DNA of 64,000 nucleotides, taken from positions 92,784,435 through 92,848,434 of the forward strand of contig CM043958.1 in NCBI GenBank assembly GCA_014529385.2, written 5' to 3'. The notes under the pieces are model-generated. The model made no database searches. It was not told where the DNA came from and saw only the letters and a list, made by a program, of their open reading frames with translations. Position 1 is the first letter of the stretch. Every line of letters starts with the position of its first letter. The position numbers and the translations under genes were made by a program. Positions 45,080 to 56,000 of this stretch are shown one piece after another. Source of the stretch: Adiantum capillus-veneris (Eukaryota; Streptophyta; Polypodiopsida; Polypodiales; Pteridaceae).

Positions 45080-46825
45080 ATCCTTTACTTGAGGTTTTTA
45101 CATCCATGTAACATCCTCATATGGTAATTCCTTAACTTAATCAAATACCTACATCTTATCTTTCCAATTCACTGAGCATTTTCTTAATGCTTAAGTATAA
45201 CCTCAAGTTGTAGGATCTCTTCTTGTGCATCAAACTCTAGAAGATCCTCTTTATGGGATTTAGTGGAGGTGGACCCTTAAACGGCTAAAATGAAATACAT
45301 TATGTATATGCCAATGCTTTGGCAACTTGATTCTATAAGCTGTTATATCAATGATTCTTTCCAGAATTTAGAATGGACCATAGTATCTCTTAGCGAGTTT
45401 AACATAGAACTTTTGATGTCCTATGGGTTTGTTTTGCTAGTTCTTACCTATCTTTTGACATAATTGGCCCACAAGGAATTTAAGCAAAACCCATTCTTCT
45501 TCCTTAAACTCTAAATGTTTTCTATGCTTATTATCACCTCTTTTTTGGTTTTGTTGTGATGCTTGAATAGCTTCTTTTATCTTTTGCAAATCTATCTTAA
45601 AGTCCCACACATTTTCATCGGCTGCAAATATCTTCTGATGCTTTTTTAAGATAGGTGGAGGCTTGGGACAGCCTTCAATTATCTCAAATGGAAACTTATT
45701 TGTAATAGTTTGTATGGTGTTATTGTATACAAACTCTACCAAAGGTGAGTATTTCTTCTATTGGTTACCTTGCTCCTTCTCAGCGATATAGTTTTTGAGA
45801 AGATAAAATATAGTCAAATTTGTGATTTCACTTTAGCCATCCAATTGAGAATGATATGGTGAAGAGAACTCAAAATGTGTACCCATGTTTTCAAATAAGC
45901 CCCTCCAAAGAGACTTGTCATATGTGGATTTCTATCCCAGACTATGAACTTGGCATACCATGGTACTTAAAATTTGAGAAATAAACAAAGTACCCATGTG
46001 ATGAGATTTAATGGTCTTTCTCACATGAATAAAATGAGCATTTTTATTAAATTGCTCAACTACTATCCATATGCCCATATTTCCATGCACGAACTTTTGC
46101 AAGCCAAAGATTAAGTCCATAGAAATACTCTCCCATGGAGCTTCTAAGATTAGCAAAGGTTGCAATAGTCCAAAGGCCTGGTCTCTATCACACTTGACCT
46201 TTTGATATACTATGCATTGCTCTACATAGTCTTGAATGTCATGTCAAAGAGTCAACCAATATCTAAATATGTTTTTTATTTCTTGCATTGTGGCTTGAGT
46301 TTCACGATGCCCTGCATAAGGAGTTGCATATGATGTGTATCTAACCTTCTCACTAAGATTCTTTGCTATACATAGTCGTGAACCATGCACTAAAAATCCA
46401 CCCTTCAATGAGAATGTTTCATGGGTCTTGGCATTCTCTAGATCAGCCATAATAGCTACATAGTCTCCATTTTGTACATACTTGCCAAAACTGCTTGTCA
46501 GGTCATGACTGTATGTAATAGACATAGCATTGAGCCTAGGCTGATGTGAGAGTGTATCTGCAATTGCATTTTTCTTTCCCAAAATGTGAGCTATGTGAAA
46601 ATAAAATTTGCAAAAAGAAAAATTAGCCCACCTCCTTTTTTTTTTTTTAAGCTTTGTTTGTGTAAGAAAGTACTTGATAATTTGATGGTCTCTTCACGTA
46701 TGAAAAATGTCTCTAGCAACTAGATGCATGAATAGCTGCAAGAAATTCTTTTTCATAGATCTTAAGTATCTTCTCTTGTGGGTGTAATATTTCTTCTTTT
46801 TATTGACCTTATGATCTTGAAAATA
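45080..46825 (-). pseudogene. Gypsy G3: RNase H, integrase and chromodomain remnant
   Basis: Minus strand. RNase H (KILKIYEKEFLAAIHAS, about 46770; LGKKNAIADTLSHQPRLNA, 46582) leads to the zinc-binding part (YAGHRETQATMQEIKNIF) and integrase core (46165-45932; PWESISMDLIFGL, VVEQFNKNAHFIHVRKTIKS). Next are FVYNNTIQTITNKFPFEI (45742-45437) and LPKHWHIHNVFHFSRL (about 45310). About 45230-45095 encodes EEILQLEVILKH, RYLIKLRNY and, after a frame change, PYEDVTWM: a decayed chromodomain, marking a chromovirus. Confidence 0.85.
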
Positions 46826-47895
46826 TGCTCATTGTAGAGAGCCTTCTATTCTTCTCATTTGCCTTATATTTATAATGCATCTTGTTGAAAGAGAATATCT
46901 TGGTAGCAACAACCATGAAGTGGTGGAAGACTTTTGAGATTTTCTCATGCTTTTGAGCATTAACACTATCCTCAGAAAGTCTTGCACAATATTGTTGCTT
47001 TTACTTTGAGAAGTCAATTTTGTTGATGATAGTGGCTTTGAGATGACTATCGCAAAACTTGTCTACATACTTTTGAATTGGCTCCCCCTACTTGAGCTTA
47101 ACACTGTGCCAAACCATTAGCTCATTGTCTTTGGCTTTTTCGGTTAAAAATTTCTATATAATAGCAATTCTACATTCTTTCCAAGTCTTTGGCTTGATCG
47201 GTTGTGTTTGCACGCTAGCCCAACATTGACACATGGACTTTTGGAGATACATAGCTACGTGGACTAGCTTGGATTTCTTAGTGAATTTTTCACCTCCAAA
47301 GGCGGTTTCAAACTGTTGGTGGATGAAGTTGAGCACCTTATCCATGTGGCCATAAGTGTCATTAAAAAAAAAGGAAGGTGATGCTCTTGTCCCCTTGATC
47401 TTTTGAAGTTTGTGTGCTTGCTTTTGTGGTTGATATGTCCTTTTGCATCATCATGAAATACTTTTCATTGCATTTAACATAGCTTCATAAGAGCTAGCTT
47501 CTAGGGAGTGGAAAGAAGGAGGACTTGGTGATGGAAAGGGAGATCTTCTACTCTTTTGATGGAAGTGGCCTATTTCACTTCTCTTACTCTTAGAAGAAGA
47601 AACTTCCCTTGAGGGAGGTGTTCGTCTCTTTGTGGTGTGGATAGGAGAGTGATTAGAATGTTGTACTTGATAAGGTGGTTTCTCTCGTTTGACAAGCCTT
47701 TAAACATGCTCACTCCATTGTTGCGAATATTGTTCTCTAGGAGGGTTCCCTGTGATACAAACCATGTCATTTGCAAACATCAGCCCTTGCATCGTAGGTT
47801 TTAAAAAGGGATTATGTTGTGCTTCATGCAACATTTGTACTAAAAACCTCATCGTATGATTCCAGTGTGTCGAAGCTTCATCTTCCTTCAAATTG
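46826..47895 (-). pseudogene. Gypsy G3 gag, joined directly to RNase H by deletion
   Basis: Minus strand: an N-terminal part (47891-47700; MKEDEASTHWNHTMRFLVQM, QGLMFANDMV), a Ser/Pro-rich stretch, and capsid (47345-47154; FTKKSKLVHVAMYLQKSMC, KPKTWKECRIAII). Then EPIQKYVDKFCDSHLKAT and QQYCARLSEDSVNAQKHEKI lead to about 46830. Zinc knuckle, protease and RT are absent: gag passes into RNase H at about 46825. Confidence 0.8.
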
Positions 47896-48072
47896 ATTTC
47901 ATGCCAATTAATCTCATCACGTGGATTATTCTTAATAGTTATCTTTAAACACTTTATTTTTCTTTCTCTGTCTTTCCTTTAATCAAATAGCTTAGAAGCT
48001 AAAGAAAGGGTACTACTACAAAGGACTATATACTTTGGCCATTCTCTACCTTCTGAAAGAGCAAAAAACTTC

Positions 48073-48330
48073 ATTCTCTAATACCAATGAAACCTTAATT
48101 AGCTTTATCTTGCTTTAGGCATAAACTCACCTTAGCATCATTTTCATATACATATTCAAACTAGCATCCTTAGAACCAAAATTAAGGAGAAGATTATTAA
48201 CATGAAATGACACAAGATTGATAGCTGGATTTTATAAGGATGACCCCCCATCAAAAGGCTTTTCATCTCTATAGCCCAAGCAACTTAGTGGGTTACTTGA
48301 TCATTATATATCATTTTCCTCTTCTTCAAG
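48073..48330 (-). repeat. Gypsy G3 primer site and probable 5' LTR piece
   Basis: Minus-strand TTGGTATTAGAG at about 48088-48077 resembles the initiator-Met primer site with one change. Sequence to its right ends (minus orientation) in ...AAGGTTTCA, a good LTR end. The far LTR boundary and the 3' LTR were not found. Confidence 0.5.
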
Positions 48331-50345
48331 GCATTAATGAATAATCAATAGTGTTTTTTACAGCTTCTTGAGCTTTTGCTCTAGTCACCACATTTATAGT
48401 AATTGTTAGCTCAAATTTCAATCCACTCGAACATGGTACAATCTCAATGATGTTCATCGTTGCTTTTCCTTTGCTGTCAGGATTCTTGGGACAATTCGGA
48501 AGAAGATGTTCTATCCCACAATTATCACAGTACCCAAAAATCTTATTGTGTTCCTTGTGTGGAAAAACTCTTGCCCAATGATCACCTCCATACATTGGGA
48601 TTCTTGTTGAGTCCTATGAGGATATCCTCTAGGTTTCTAATTCTAATTTGCTATGAATATGAGTGTGTTTTTGCTCATCGTATAGTGATTTTTTGTTGGT
48701 TGAGCAACATATGATGGCTCTACAACTTCGTTTGTGCTTACCCAAGAAGGATAACCTTTGCCGACATATGCAATACCCTTAGGTTCCATCTCGTAAGTCT
48801 TAGCTAGTTCTTTGTAATATGTAATCAATGGAATCATTTGATGCTTCATGAGTGTTTATATTGGGTGTGTATATCTAAAAATTGCTCAATTCTCTTAGGG
48901 TGAGGGAGATTGGTATCTCCCCCTTGTGCTACATTATTTGGGTCTATTTAGTACCTTGGTGGTGGTGGAAAAGGTTGCACCCCTGGTGGTCATATGGCAT
49001 TTCCCTCACGTAATTCCTGTTGTAAAAACACTCATTTGTCTTGTGATTGGTGTACTTTTTCTTGATCGCACACCAGTTCAAGACTCGTGGTACATTTGCT
49101 ATCATTGCTGGTTGTCGTATGCTCAGGTTTTATCCATAGATTTTGTTCATTCTTCTGATCACTTCGTTGACCATTTGATCAACATTTGGCACGGTTGGAG
49201 CCTAAACACTCCGCTTCATTGTGGCTTTACTTGTGGTAGAAGAGGCAATGTTAGTAGCAATCTTTGCATCTTCCATTACCTCTCTATAAGCCTTACAATT
49301 GTCAACTATATACAATGCTTCTCTAGTGACTTGCTCAAATGTGGTGCACGCCTTCAAGTTTTAAGTCCTTTCTTAGAGTTTTGTTCTTCAAGCCCTCTTT
49401 GAAGAGTACTGATAATCTCTCATCTTGCGGTAGCTCTCATACAAGACATCTCTCTATGTATTATTTGAAGCAAAGAGAAGCTCCCTTCACTTTTTTGTTC
49501 TTCTGCTTGAAAGCATAGATTTGGGAAACCGTGTTGTGTTTGATTTCCCTTTTACATAATTCCTCAGCAAATTCTCATAGAAGTTGCTCTATGTTTGGAA
49601 AATCTCCATTGTTCAATGGTTGGAACCAAATTGAAGATGCTCCTTCCAAAATCAGCCCAAATCCCTCGTATTGAGTATGTAATTCCGCCACTTTGTCAGC
49701 TCTTGCAACTTGTTTAAAGAGTGAAAGATGTGCATATAGATTCCCTAGCCCATTGTACTTCTTGGCAACACAGTTTTCTACTTGAGATGGTCGCATTCAT
49801 CGTGTTTTGGCAACCATTCTCACAACTCCAGGTTCTCTTGTGAGGACATCTCTAGCCTCGTAACCCCCACTAGGAACTCTAGTTGGAGATCGTTCTATGG
49901 CTCTCTCCTCAGATCTCTCTCTTCTATAAAGGTTTTGAGAGCTCTAGTCATATAGATCGTGATTGGAGCTTCGCTACCCCTGTATGTGGTCATTGGAACC
50001 CTTGAACTCAATGATCCCATCAATCTCAGTCCTAAAAAATACGATCGACTAAATGAGTCTGACATTCTTGTTCTATCAAGACTCACTTTCTCCATTTTTG
50101 GTCTCTTCTTTGATACAATAGGTCTAAATGTGATTGGAGTGACATAATATTGATGGCATGGGCCTCCAAAGTATGTATATCTCTCAAACTCCTTATAGTC
50201 TACTACATAGTATCTTTGCCCATATTTATCAAGCATGACTATATGGGTATCTTTGCCTTCTAATGTATGTAAAAACATACAAGCATATTTGCTCTCGACA
50301 ACTCTTTGATGTAGGGCTCACCACACTTGTAACAGAGCATTTTAT
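48331..50345 (-). pseudogene. Gypsy-like gag fragment H2 (diverged relative of H1)
   Basis: Minus strand: an N-terminal block MLCYKCGEPYIKEL (about 50340), then KDTHIVMLDKYGQRYYVVDY (50278-49895). Capsid blocks KKYNGLGNLYAHLSLFKQV and GFGLILEGASSIWFQPLN (49796-49575) follow. Further on are MEPKGIAYVGKGYPSW (48849-48643) and a complete zinc knuckle CDNCGIEHLLPNC (48595-48326). It aligns with H1 over gag only, with clear divergence, so it is another subfamily. Both ends are cut: by the G3 side at about 48330 and near 50345 before the CT run. Confidence 0.75.
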
Positions 50346-50429
50346 CCCCAATGCTTGTACAACCCCACATGAGTGTTATTTGTGTTGACTCGTGTTGTTT
50401 CATTCACTCGCTTAACCTCAAAACTGTTT

Positions 50430-50432
<3 letters not shown>

Positions 50433-50513
<81 letters not shown>
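50433..50513. repeat. (TC)40 microsatellite
   Basis: About 80 bp of uninterrupted CT, ending 6 bp before the 5' end of PLE copy P2. Confidence 0.97.
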
Positions 50514-50518
<5 letters not shown>

Positions 50519-51936
50519 AAACTAAACACCCTTTGGAAAAGCTCCCCCTCTTCTTCTCACTTCTCGCACCCTTTCTTTCTAAAGAAATCCCTCCTTTCCT
50601 TCCAAAATGATCCTTCCATTATCATTAAGCCAGCTGACAAAAATTTAAGAACTGTCATCTTATTCAAATCCTAGTATGTATTGGAAGCCTCTAAACATCT
50701 ACTAGCTTCCTCTACCTACACCCCCATCGCTTCAGCTCCCCTCTCCTTTGTCTCTTCTCTTCTCTCCTCCATTCTTACCAATTGCACTCTTCTTTCTTCT
50801 AAGGACTTGGATTTCATCCTTAGGCCTCCTTCTTCTGAACCCAAGCCTTGTCCCTTTTTTCTGCTTCCTAAAATCCACAAACCTTCTTTAGTAGGACACC
50901 CCATTTTCTCTTACAAGGGATATGTTCTAGAACATGCTTCTCTTCGGTTCCACATCCATCTTGTCCCTATCCTTCTTACAAAGAAGCAACACCTAAGGAC
51001 TCTTTTTCACTAGTCAAGGATATCTTCTCTATTGTCTTTCCTTCCAATATCCTTCTCTTCACCTTTGATGTTAAGTCATTATACCCTAGCATTCCCATTC
51101 AAGAGGGTTTGCTTGCCCTCTCTCACTCTGTCCAACACCATTTTCCCTCCTCCAAAACGAGTCTCATCCTCTCCTTGGCCTCTCTTGTCCTTAACCACCA
51201 CTACATCTCCTTCCAAGGGAATTGCTGGCGCCAAATCAAAGGTACTGCCATGGGTTCTAATTTTCTTGTCGTCTATGCTTGCCTCTTTCTTTGTCACTTA
51301 GAGGATAGTATCAACCTTCCCTCCCACCCCTCTCTCCTCTATTCTAAAAGTTTCATTGATGACACCTTTGGCATTTGGCATGGATCCCTCGTGGATCTTA
51401 AAGAAAGCCTCAAGCTTTACGGATCACCACTCCAAAATCATATCAAAATTTCCCATGTCATTTCTTACATAGAAGTTTCCATCCTTGACATGCATTCCTT
51501 CAAAGAACCCTTCTTTTCTCGTTTAGGGATTCTTGACTCTCATCGCTATCAAAAAAGTCCTAACTCTTACAACTACATTCCCTGGCAATCTTGGCACCCC
51601 ACCCACCAAAATGTCGCTTTTATCACTTCTAAACTTGAAATATATCTCATTAGAGAGAGCTCTTTGAAGGGCTTCCTTGCCATTCGTGCCCTTTTCTTCC
51701 AAAGGCTTAGAGCAAGAGGATACCCCCAAGCTCTTCTTCAAACCTGTTTTTCCCTTATCTCTAAGAAAGACAAAGAGTGTCTCTTAATTAAGAAAGCCAA
51801 AACTAAAAACTCCCCCTTTGTGGTCAAAATTCCTTTTTCACCCTTTACGGGCAACCTTAATCTCTCTCCTACCTTGATTAAATCTCTCACGCTCCAGCTT
51901 GACACCACACCTGAAACCCCTCTGTCCTCCCCTTAA
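50519..51936 (+). pseudogene. PLE P2 reverse transcriptase, best preserved copy
   Basis: In order: a DKG-like block NPSIIIKPADKNL... (about 50615-50645), EASKHLLASSTYTPIA (50681 on), FLLPKIHKPS (about 50857), then after one frameshift near 51000 FDVKSLYPSIPIQEG, and the long ORF 51109-51936. That ORF holds SFQGNCWRQIKGTAMGSNF, SFIDDTFGIWHG (Asp pair at 51358-51363), SYNYIPWQSWHPTH and RLRARGYPQALLQTCF. The catalytic FIDD is intact. About 60 residues after the RGYP block the frame stops with no GIY-YIG nuclease, so the copy is endonuclease-less or truncated. Similarity is to PLE RTs, not LTR or LINE RTs. Confidence 0.86.
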
Positions 51937-51999
51937 TCCTCATTTTGTACCCACCTTGGGTTTCTAACCCTCATTTATAACCCCCCACTCCTTGCAAAG

Positions 52000-52052
52000 G
52001 AATAAACAACACTGATGAGCTTTATATAGCGAAACACGTTTAGAGCTAATTC
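52000..52052 (+). ncRNA. Hammerhead-ribozyme-like motif in PLE P2
   Basis: Core CTGATGA (52012-52018), stem II GCT/AGC with TTATAT loop, and GAAA (52031-52034) followed by CACGTT are all canonical. The inner stem I is damaged (CAACA against TAGAG), while the outer GAAT/ATTC pairing remains. P1 has the opposite lesion pattern, so the two copies together support a functional ancestor. Confidence 0.7.
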
Positions 52053-52165
52053 ATTGTCTTCCCCCCCCAACAACAAAAAACCATATTTTTCTCTTCTCAC
52101 CGTTTTTCCAGTTCTTTCTTGGTGAGTATCTCTCGCTTAAACTTTTCACAATGCATTGGTTTTGG

Positions 52166-52468
52166 TTTTAGAGCTGAATTTTTTTAGGTTTCCTAATTCC
52201 AAACTTTTAGGGTACCCCAAGACCAATTTACAGAGTCCAAAGGATCAAAAAGACCTGACTTTTAAGAGACCTGAGTAGGGCAAAAAAGGGATAAGTTGCA
52301 TTAAGCCAAAGTGGGTTTGTCAAAGACTATCTTCAGAGTTTTGAGTGAGCCTTTATTATGACAAATCATCCACCACCACCAGGGTTTTCTACCCCTCTTA
52401 TAGACATAAAAAACGCAAGAAATGTTGCAATGCCTTCGAGAGTGAGAACTGACGGATATCTAGAGGAT
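52166..52468 (+). pseudogene. H5 leader and gag start, left half
   Basis: The leader (52166-52356) and gag start (ATG 52357; MTNHPPPPGFSTPLIDIKNA) match H1 closely. It is interrupted at 52468 by element I and continues at 59781. Confidence 0.8.
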
Positions 52469-53028
52469 ATCTCTAATCTAACTCTTACTTATGCTAAGCT
52501 ACTCCGATTAGTGTCCTTATCTAACTCTCTCGATTAAGCGGAGTGGGTGTACTCGTGATTGAGGGATTAGAGTTGTCCTCTAATGGTGTGCTTGTGTGTG
52601 TGTGTAGGTTTAAGAAGCCTTGAGCTTAATTTGATTATGTGTGACTTGATTTGGACACCATGATGGGCATGGTTGGGGTGTCCGACTTGAATGCGATCTT
52701 GTGTGCTTAACCGTCAATGCATGTAATTAGAGTTGTGGTTGAGAGATTCCAAGATTAGTGTGTTTCACTTCGTTGCTTGATGTGTGTAGATGATTGCTTG
52801 AATTGATGCTTGATGTGCGATTAGCATTAGTTGTTTGGGATGATTTCTATTTGCATTGGAGGATGCACGCTCTTGAATCCTCTCAATCTTTGCATCCGAT
52901 GACGCTCTCGCACATTCTTTGTGTGATGCCTCCAAGCCCTAGCCGGAAGCCCTAGCCGGGTCATGCTCTCTCTCTCGGGATTGATAGATTTTGTGGGAGA
53001 TTTCCTATGCTATGGTGAGCCTCCAACA
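52469..53028 (+). repeat. 5' LTR of element I, 5'-truncated
   Basis: Aligns from CTCTAATCTAACTC to CTCCAACA with 59237-59780, with a small GGAAGCCCTAGCC duplication. The promoter half of the LTR (the part with the TATA box) is missing, so this copy cannot start its own transcription from here. Confidence 0.87.
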
Positions 53029-53050
53029 TTGGCGCCGCTGTCGGGGACGG
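53029..53050 (+). promoter_or_regulatory. Primer-binding site of element I (Asp tRNA)
   Basis: TTGGCGCCGCTGTCGGGGAC directly after the LTR. It matches TGGCGCCGTTGCCGGGGA, the complement of plant Asp-tRNA 3' ends, with two differences. Confidence 0.85.
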
Positions 53051-56000
53051 GTTGCCTACGCTAGTGGAGTTGAGGTTGCAAAAGATAAGAGTAATTTGAT
53101 TACCAATTTCTTGTAATTAGGTAGGATTTGATTTGTGTGTAGTGTAATTAGGTTTAATTAGATGTGTATAGAGTCATTTCACTCCAAAAACCCTTAAATT
53201 TCTCTTTTGATTTTGTTAATTTTTTACTAACCTTCACTAATTTTGCATCCCATTCATGCTAATTTCATGCTAATTGTGCTAACTTAACCCCACTAATTTT
53301 GATTTGGAATGTATGCTAAATCCCCTTAATTGAGGAGGATCACCACTCTTAATTTCTCTAATCTATGCCTAATCATGTGATTGAGTGTTGATTTTGGTCA
53401 TTTTTTTTTATCAATTTTGGACCGAATCGGAGTTGCACACATGTGTGTGCAAGCAATCAATTGTAAGGGGATTGACCTACTCCATTCAATTTTTGATTGA
53501 TTAAGTTGATCCCATTGAGTTGCTAAATCATTGCTAAAATTAGGTGTGTGTGCCTAATTGATGGAATTTATGCCTAATTTGATGAAATTGGATGCCTAGA
53601 TGATTGAGGAATGGTAGTTTTGCATAAATTGTGTGTGCAAATCACTAAATGGATGTGTATGTGAGGCTATTCCGGTCATGGAGTAGGCCTAATTGCCAAA
53701 ATTAGGGCAAGATTTGAATGTATGTGCCCATTTTAAATAACTTTGATGAGAAGATTTATGGTCAAATTGAACACCTAAATGCTTGTAGATTGATGATTTT
53801 GCAAGAAATGTGTGTGCAAACATTAGAAATTGGCCTAATTTCGTTGCTAATTGAACAAAAAATTGGATTTATGCACATAACTTTTGTGTGTGTGCAATGC
53901 TAAATTGAGTTAAAATTTGATCAATTTTTTATTAAAATTGAGTGAATTTAGCATGTATATACTCATGTATGTGTGATCAAGTGTGCAATTGATGAAATGC
54001 AATGAGTGTTTAATGAAATTTTTGCACAAATCGACGGCCTAAATTTAGGTGTGTGTGCCTAATTAATGGCCAATTATGCCTAAATTAGGGATGAATAATT
54101 GGTCTTGGTTGCCAATTATGATTATTAAAAGACCTAATAGATCGGTGTGTATTTGATTGATTGACTTTGGATGATTCAATTGATACCCAATTGAAAATGA
54201 TTAATCTACATTATAATTGTGATGTGAATGCCAATTTGATTGGATATGGAAAGAATTTCAATAATTTATGCATTTGCAAATGCCATGATCAAATATGTGT
54301 GGCCATACAAACCAAAATGACAAACTCCGAGGGGTTTGGATGATTAGGTCTATTGAATATGAGCAACTTATGTTGCAATGATTGAAAATTGAGTTTGGAG
54401 TGGCTAATAAGAACTTCTTCATTCATTTTGTGTGTATACATTGACCAATTGGAAATGAATTGAGTGCATGAATTTCTTCCAATTAAAGAATGATAACAAA
54501 TGGATTGATATTGTGTACAAATAGAGGATAAGTATTTGATTGCCATCTTACCAGTGACTTAAAAGAGAAAAAAAAGATTTTAAAGCTCAATTGTGACCAA
54601 GAGATGTATGATTTTACGAAATTGATTGAGTTGAAAACCCATTCTCGTATCACTTTTGACATTGACCTTTGTTGATGAGTAAAGTAGTTCCGAAGAGAGA
54701 TGTGAGCAGTCAATCACTATGGATTGCATAAAACTAAAACTGTGAAGACCATTTTTAGTATACACGTATGCTAATCGATGGAAATTTGGGCATTGTTGAA
54801 CATGATGGCCATGGGAATGTCCTTTAAGAAAATTTTGAAAAGAGCAAAAGGGCAGCTTTATTAAGAAATGCCATTTAGCCATTCGGCTACCTTGTGCAAC
54901 TTGCTCCAACACACACAAAGACACTCCCATGTTTGTGAATGCCGCCAGATTCAGCTCACAAGTCGTGACCCCCACACATGCATCTCCTTTGGGATCTTAT
55001 TGATGGCGTTGATCCAGGGCCACGTTATAACTTCCCTGCGCCAGCTCTCTCGACACACAAAGCCACGTGCATCCGCCTTTGGCTGCTTGCTGAAAACACT
55101 ACCTCCTTCTTTCGGGGTCGCATACTGCCGCTACAGTCCAACCGAGCTGCTCAGTCGAACTTCTTTTCCTAGTTAACACACACACACGCGCTAGTTTGCT
55201 AGAAACTATGCCAAAAACAGCTTCATTGGCCCCACTAGCTAGCTTGGCACGAGCGTACACAACTGCTCTCCCTCGCTATTGGCCCCACTGGCAGTGTAGA
55301 TGATGGTCAAACAAAACCCTTGAAGGCAATTCGGCCTGCACAACGGCTAGCTGTCAAAAGCATGGGTCCTCAGCCCTTGCCACACACACTCATACACGTT
55401 GCTCGCAAAGTCAGCTACTCAGCCTAGGCTGAGGCACACACACAAACACACACACAGCTGCTAACATTCCTCGCCCCCGAGTCTCCCGGCTTTTATAGTC
55501 AGTCCTGGTCCTTCCAAGCTTGACTTAACACACACACACGGGCTCGTGAGTCACAACACGACACACTCACGCACACTACTTGCCTGGAATGGCGTGCATC
55601 AACACATACAAGGGCCACGTCTTCATACTACGGCCTGCTTGGCTCTAACACTCACTCACGCATCTCCAAGGCACCACAGGCCCCGCCATGCAATCGACAA
55701 GCTCACACAACCCCCTAAACTTTGGAAACGGGAGTATTGTGGCACACCCTCTTGACCCGACTACTGATATGCCGCCACAGAGCAGCGCACACATGGAATT
55801 CCCGCCTGGCTTGGCGCGAGAATACACACACCTACACTCTCTCATGCTGCGCAGCACAACAGCCTCCTGCAACGAGTCAATGCAACCACAGGCGTAGCAG
55901 AAATCGACACAACAGAATTTTTTATTTTTTTTTAAAGAAAAAAAAACCATGGGTTCCCATACACCTCACTTCCCCTCCATTCAAATAAAAAACATCTTGC

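Larger units (their letters stand above)
50519..52165 (+). mobile_element. Penelope-like element P2, 5'-truncated
   Basis: Homology to P1 starts abruptly at AACTAAACACCCTTTGG (50519; P1 30251) and runs through the RT and tail to GCATTGGTTTTG (about 52165). A ragged 5' truncation with an intact 3' end is the usual outcome of target-primed reverse transcription. It sits directly against the H5 leader. Confidence 0.82.
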
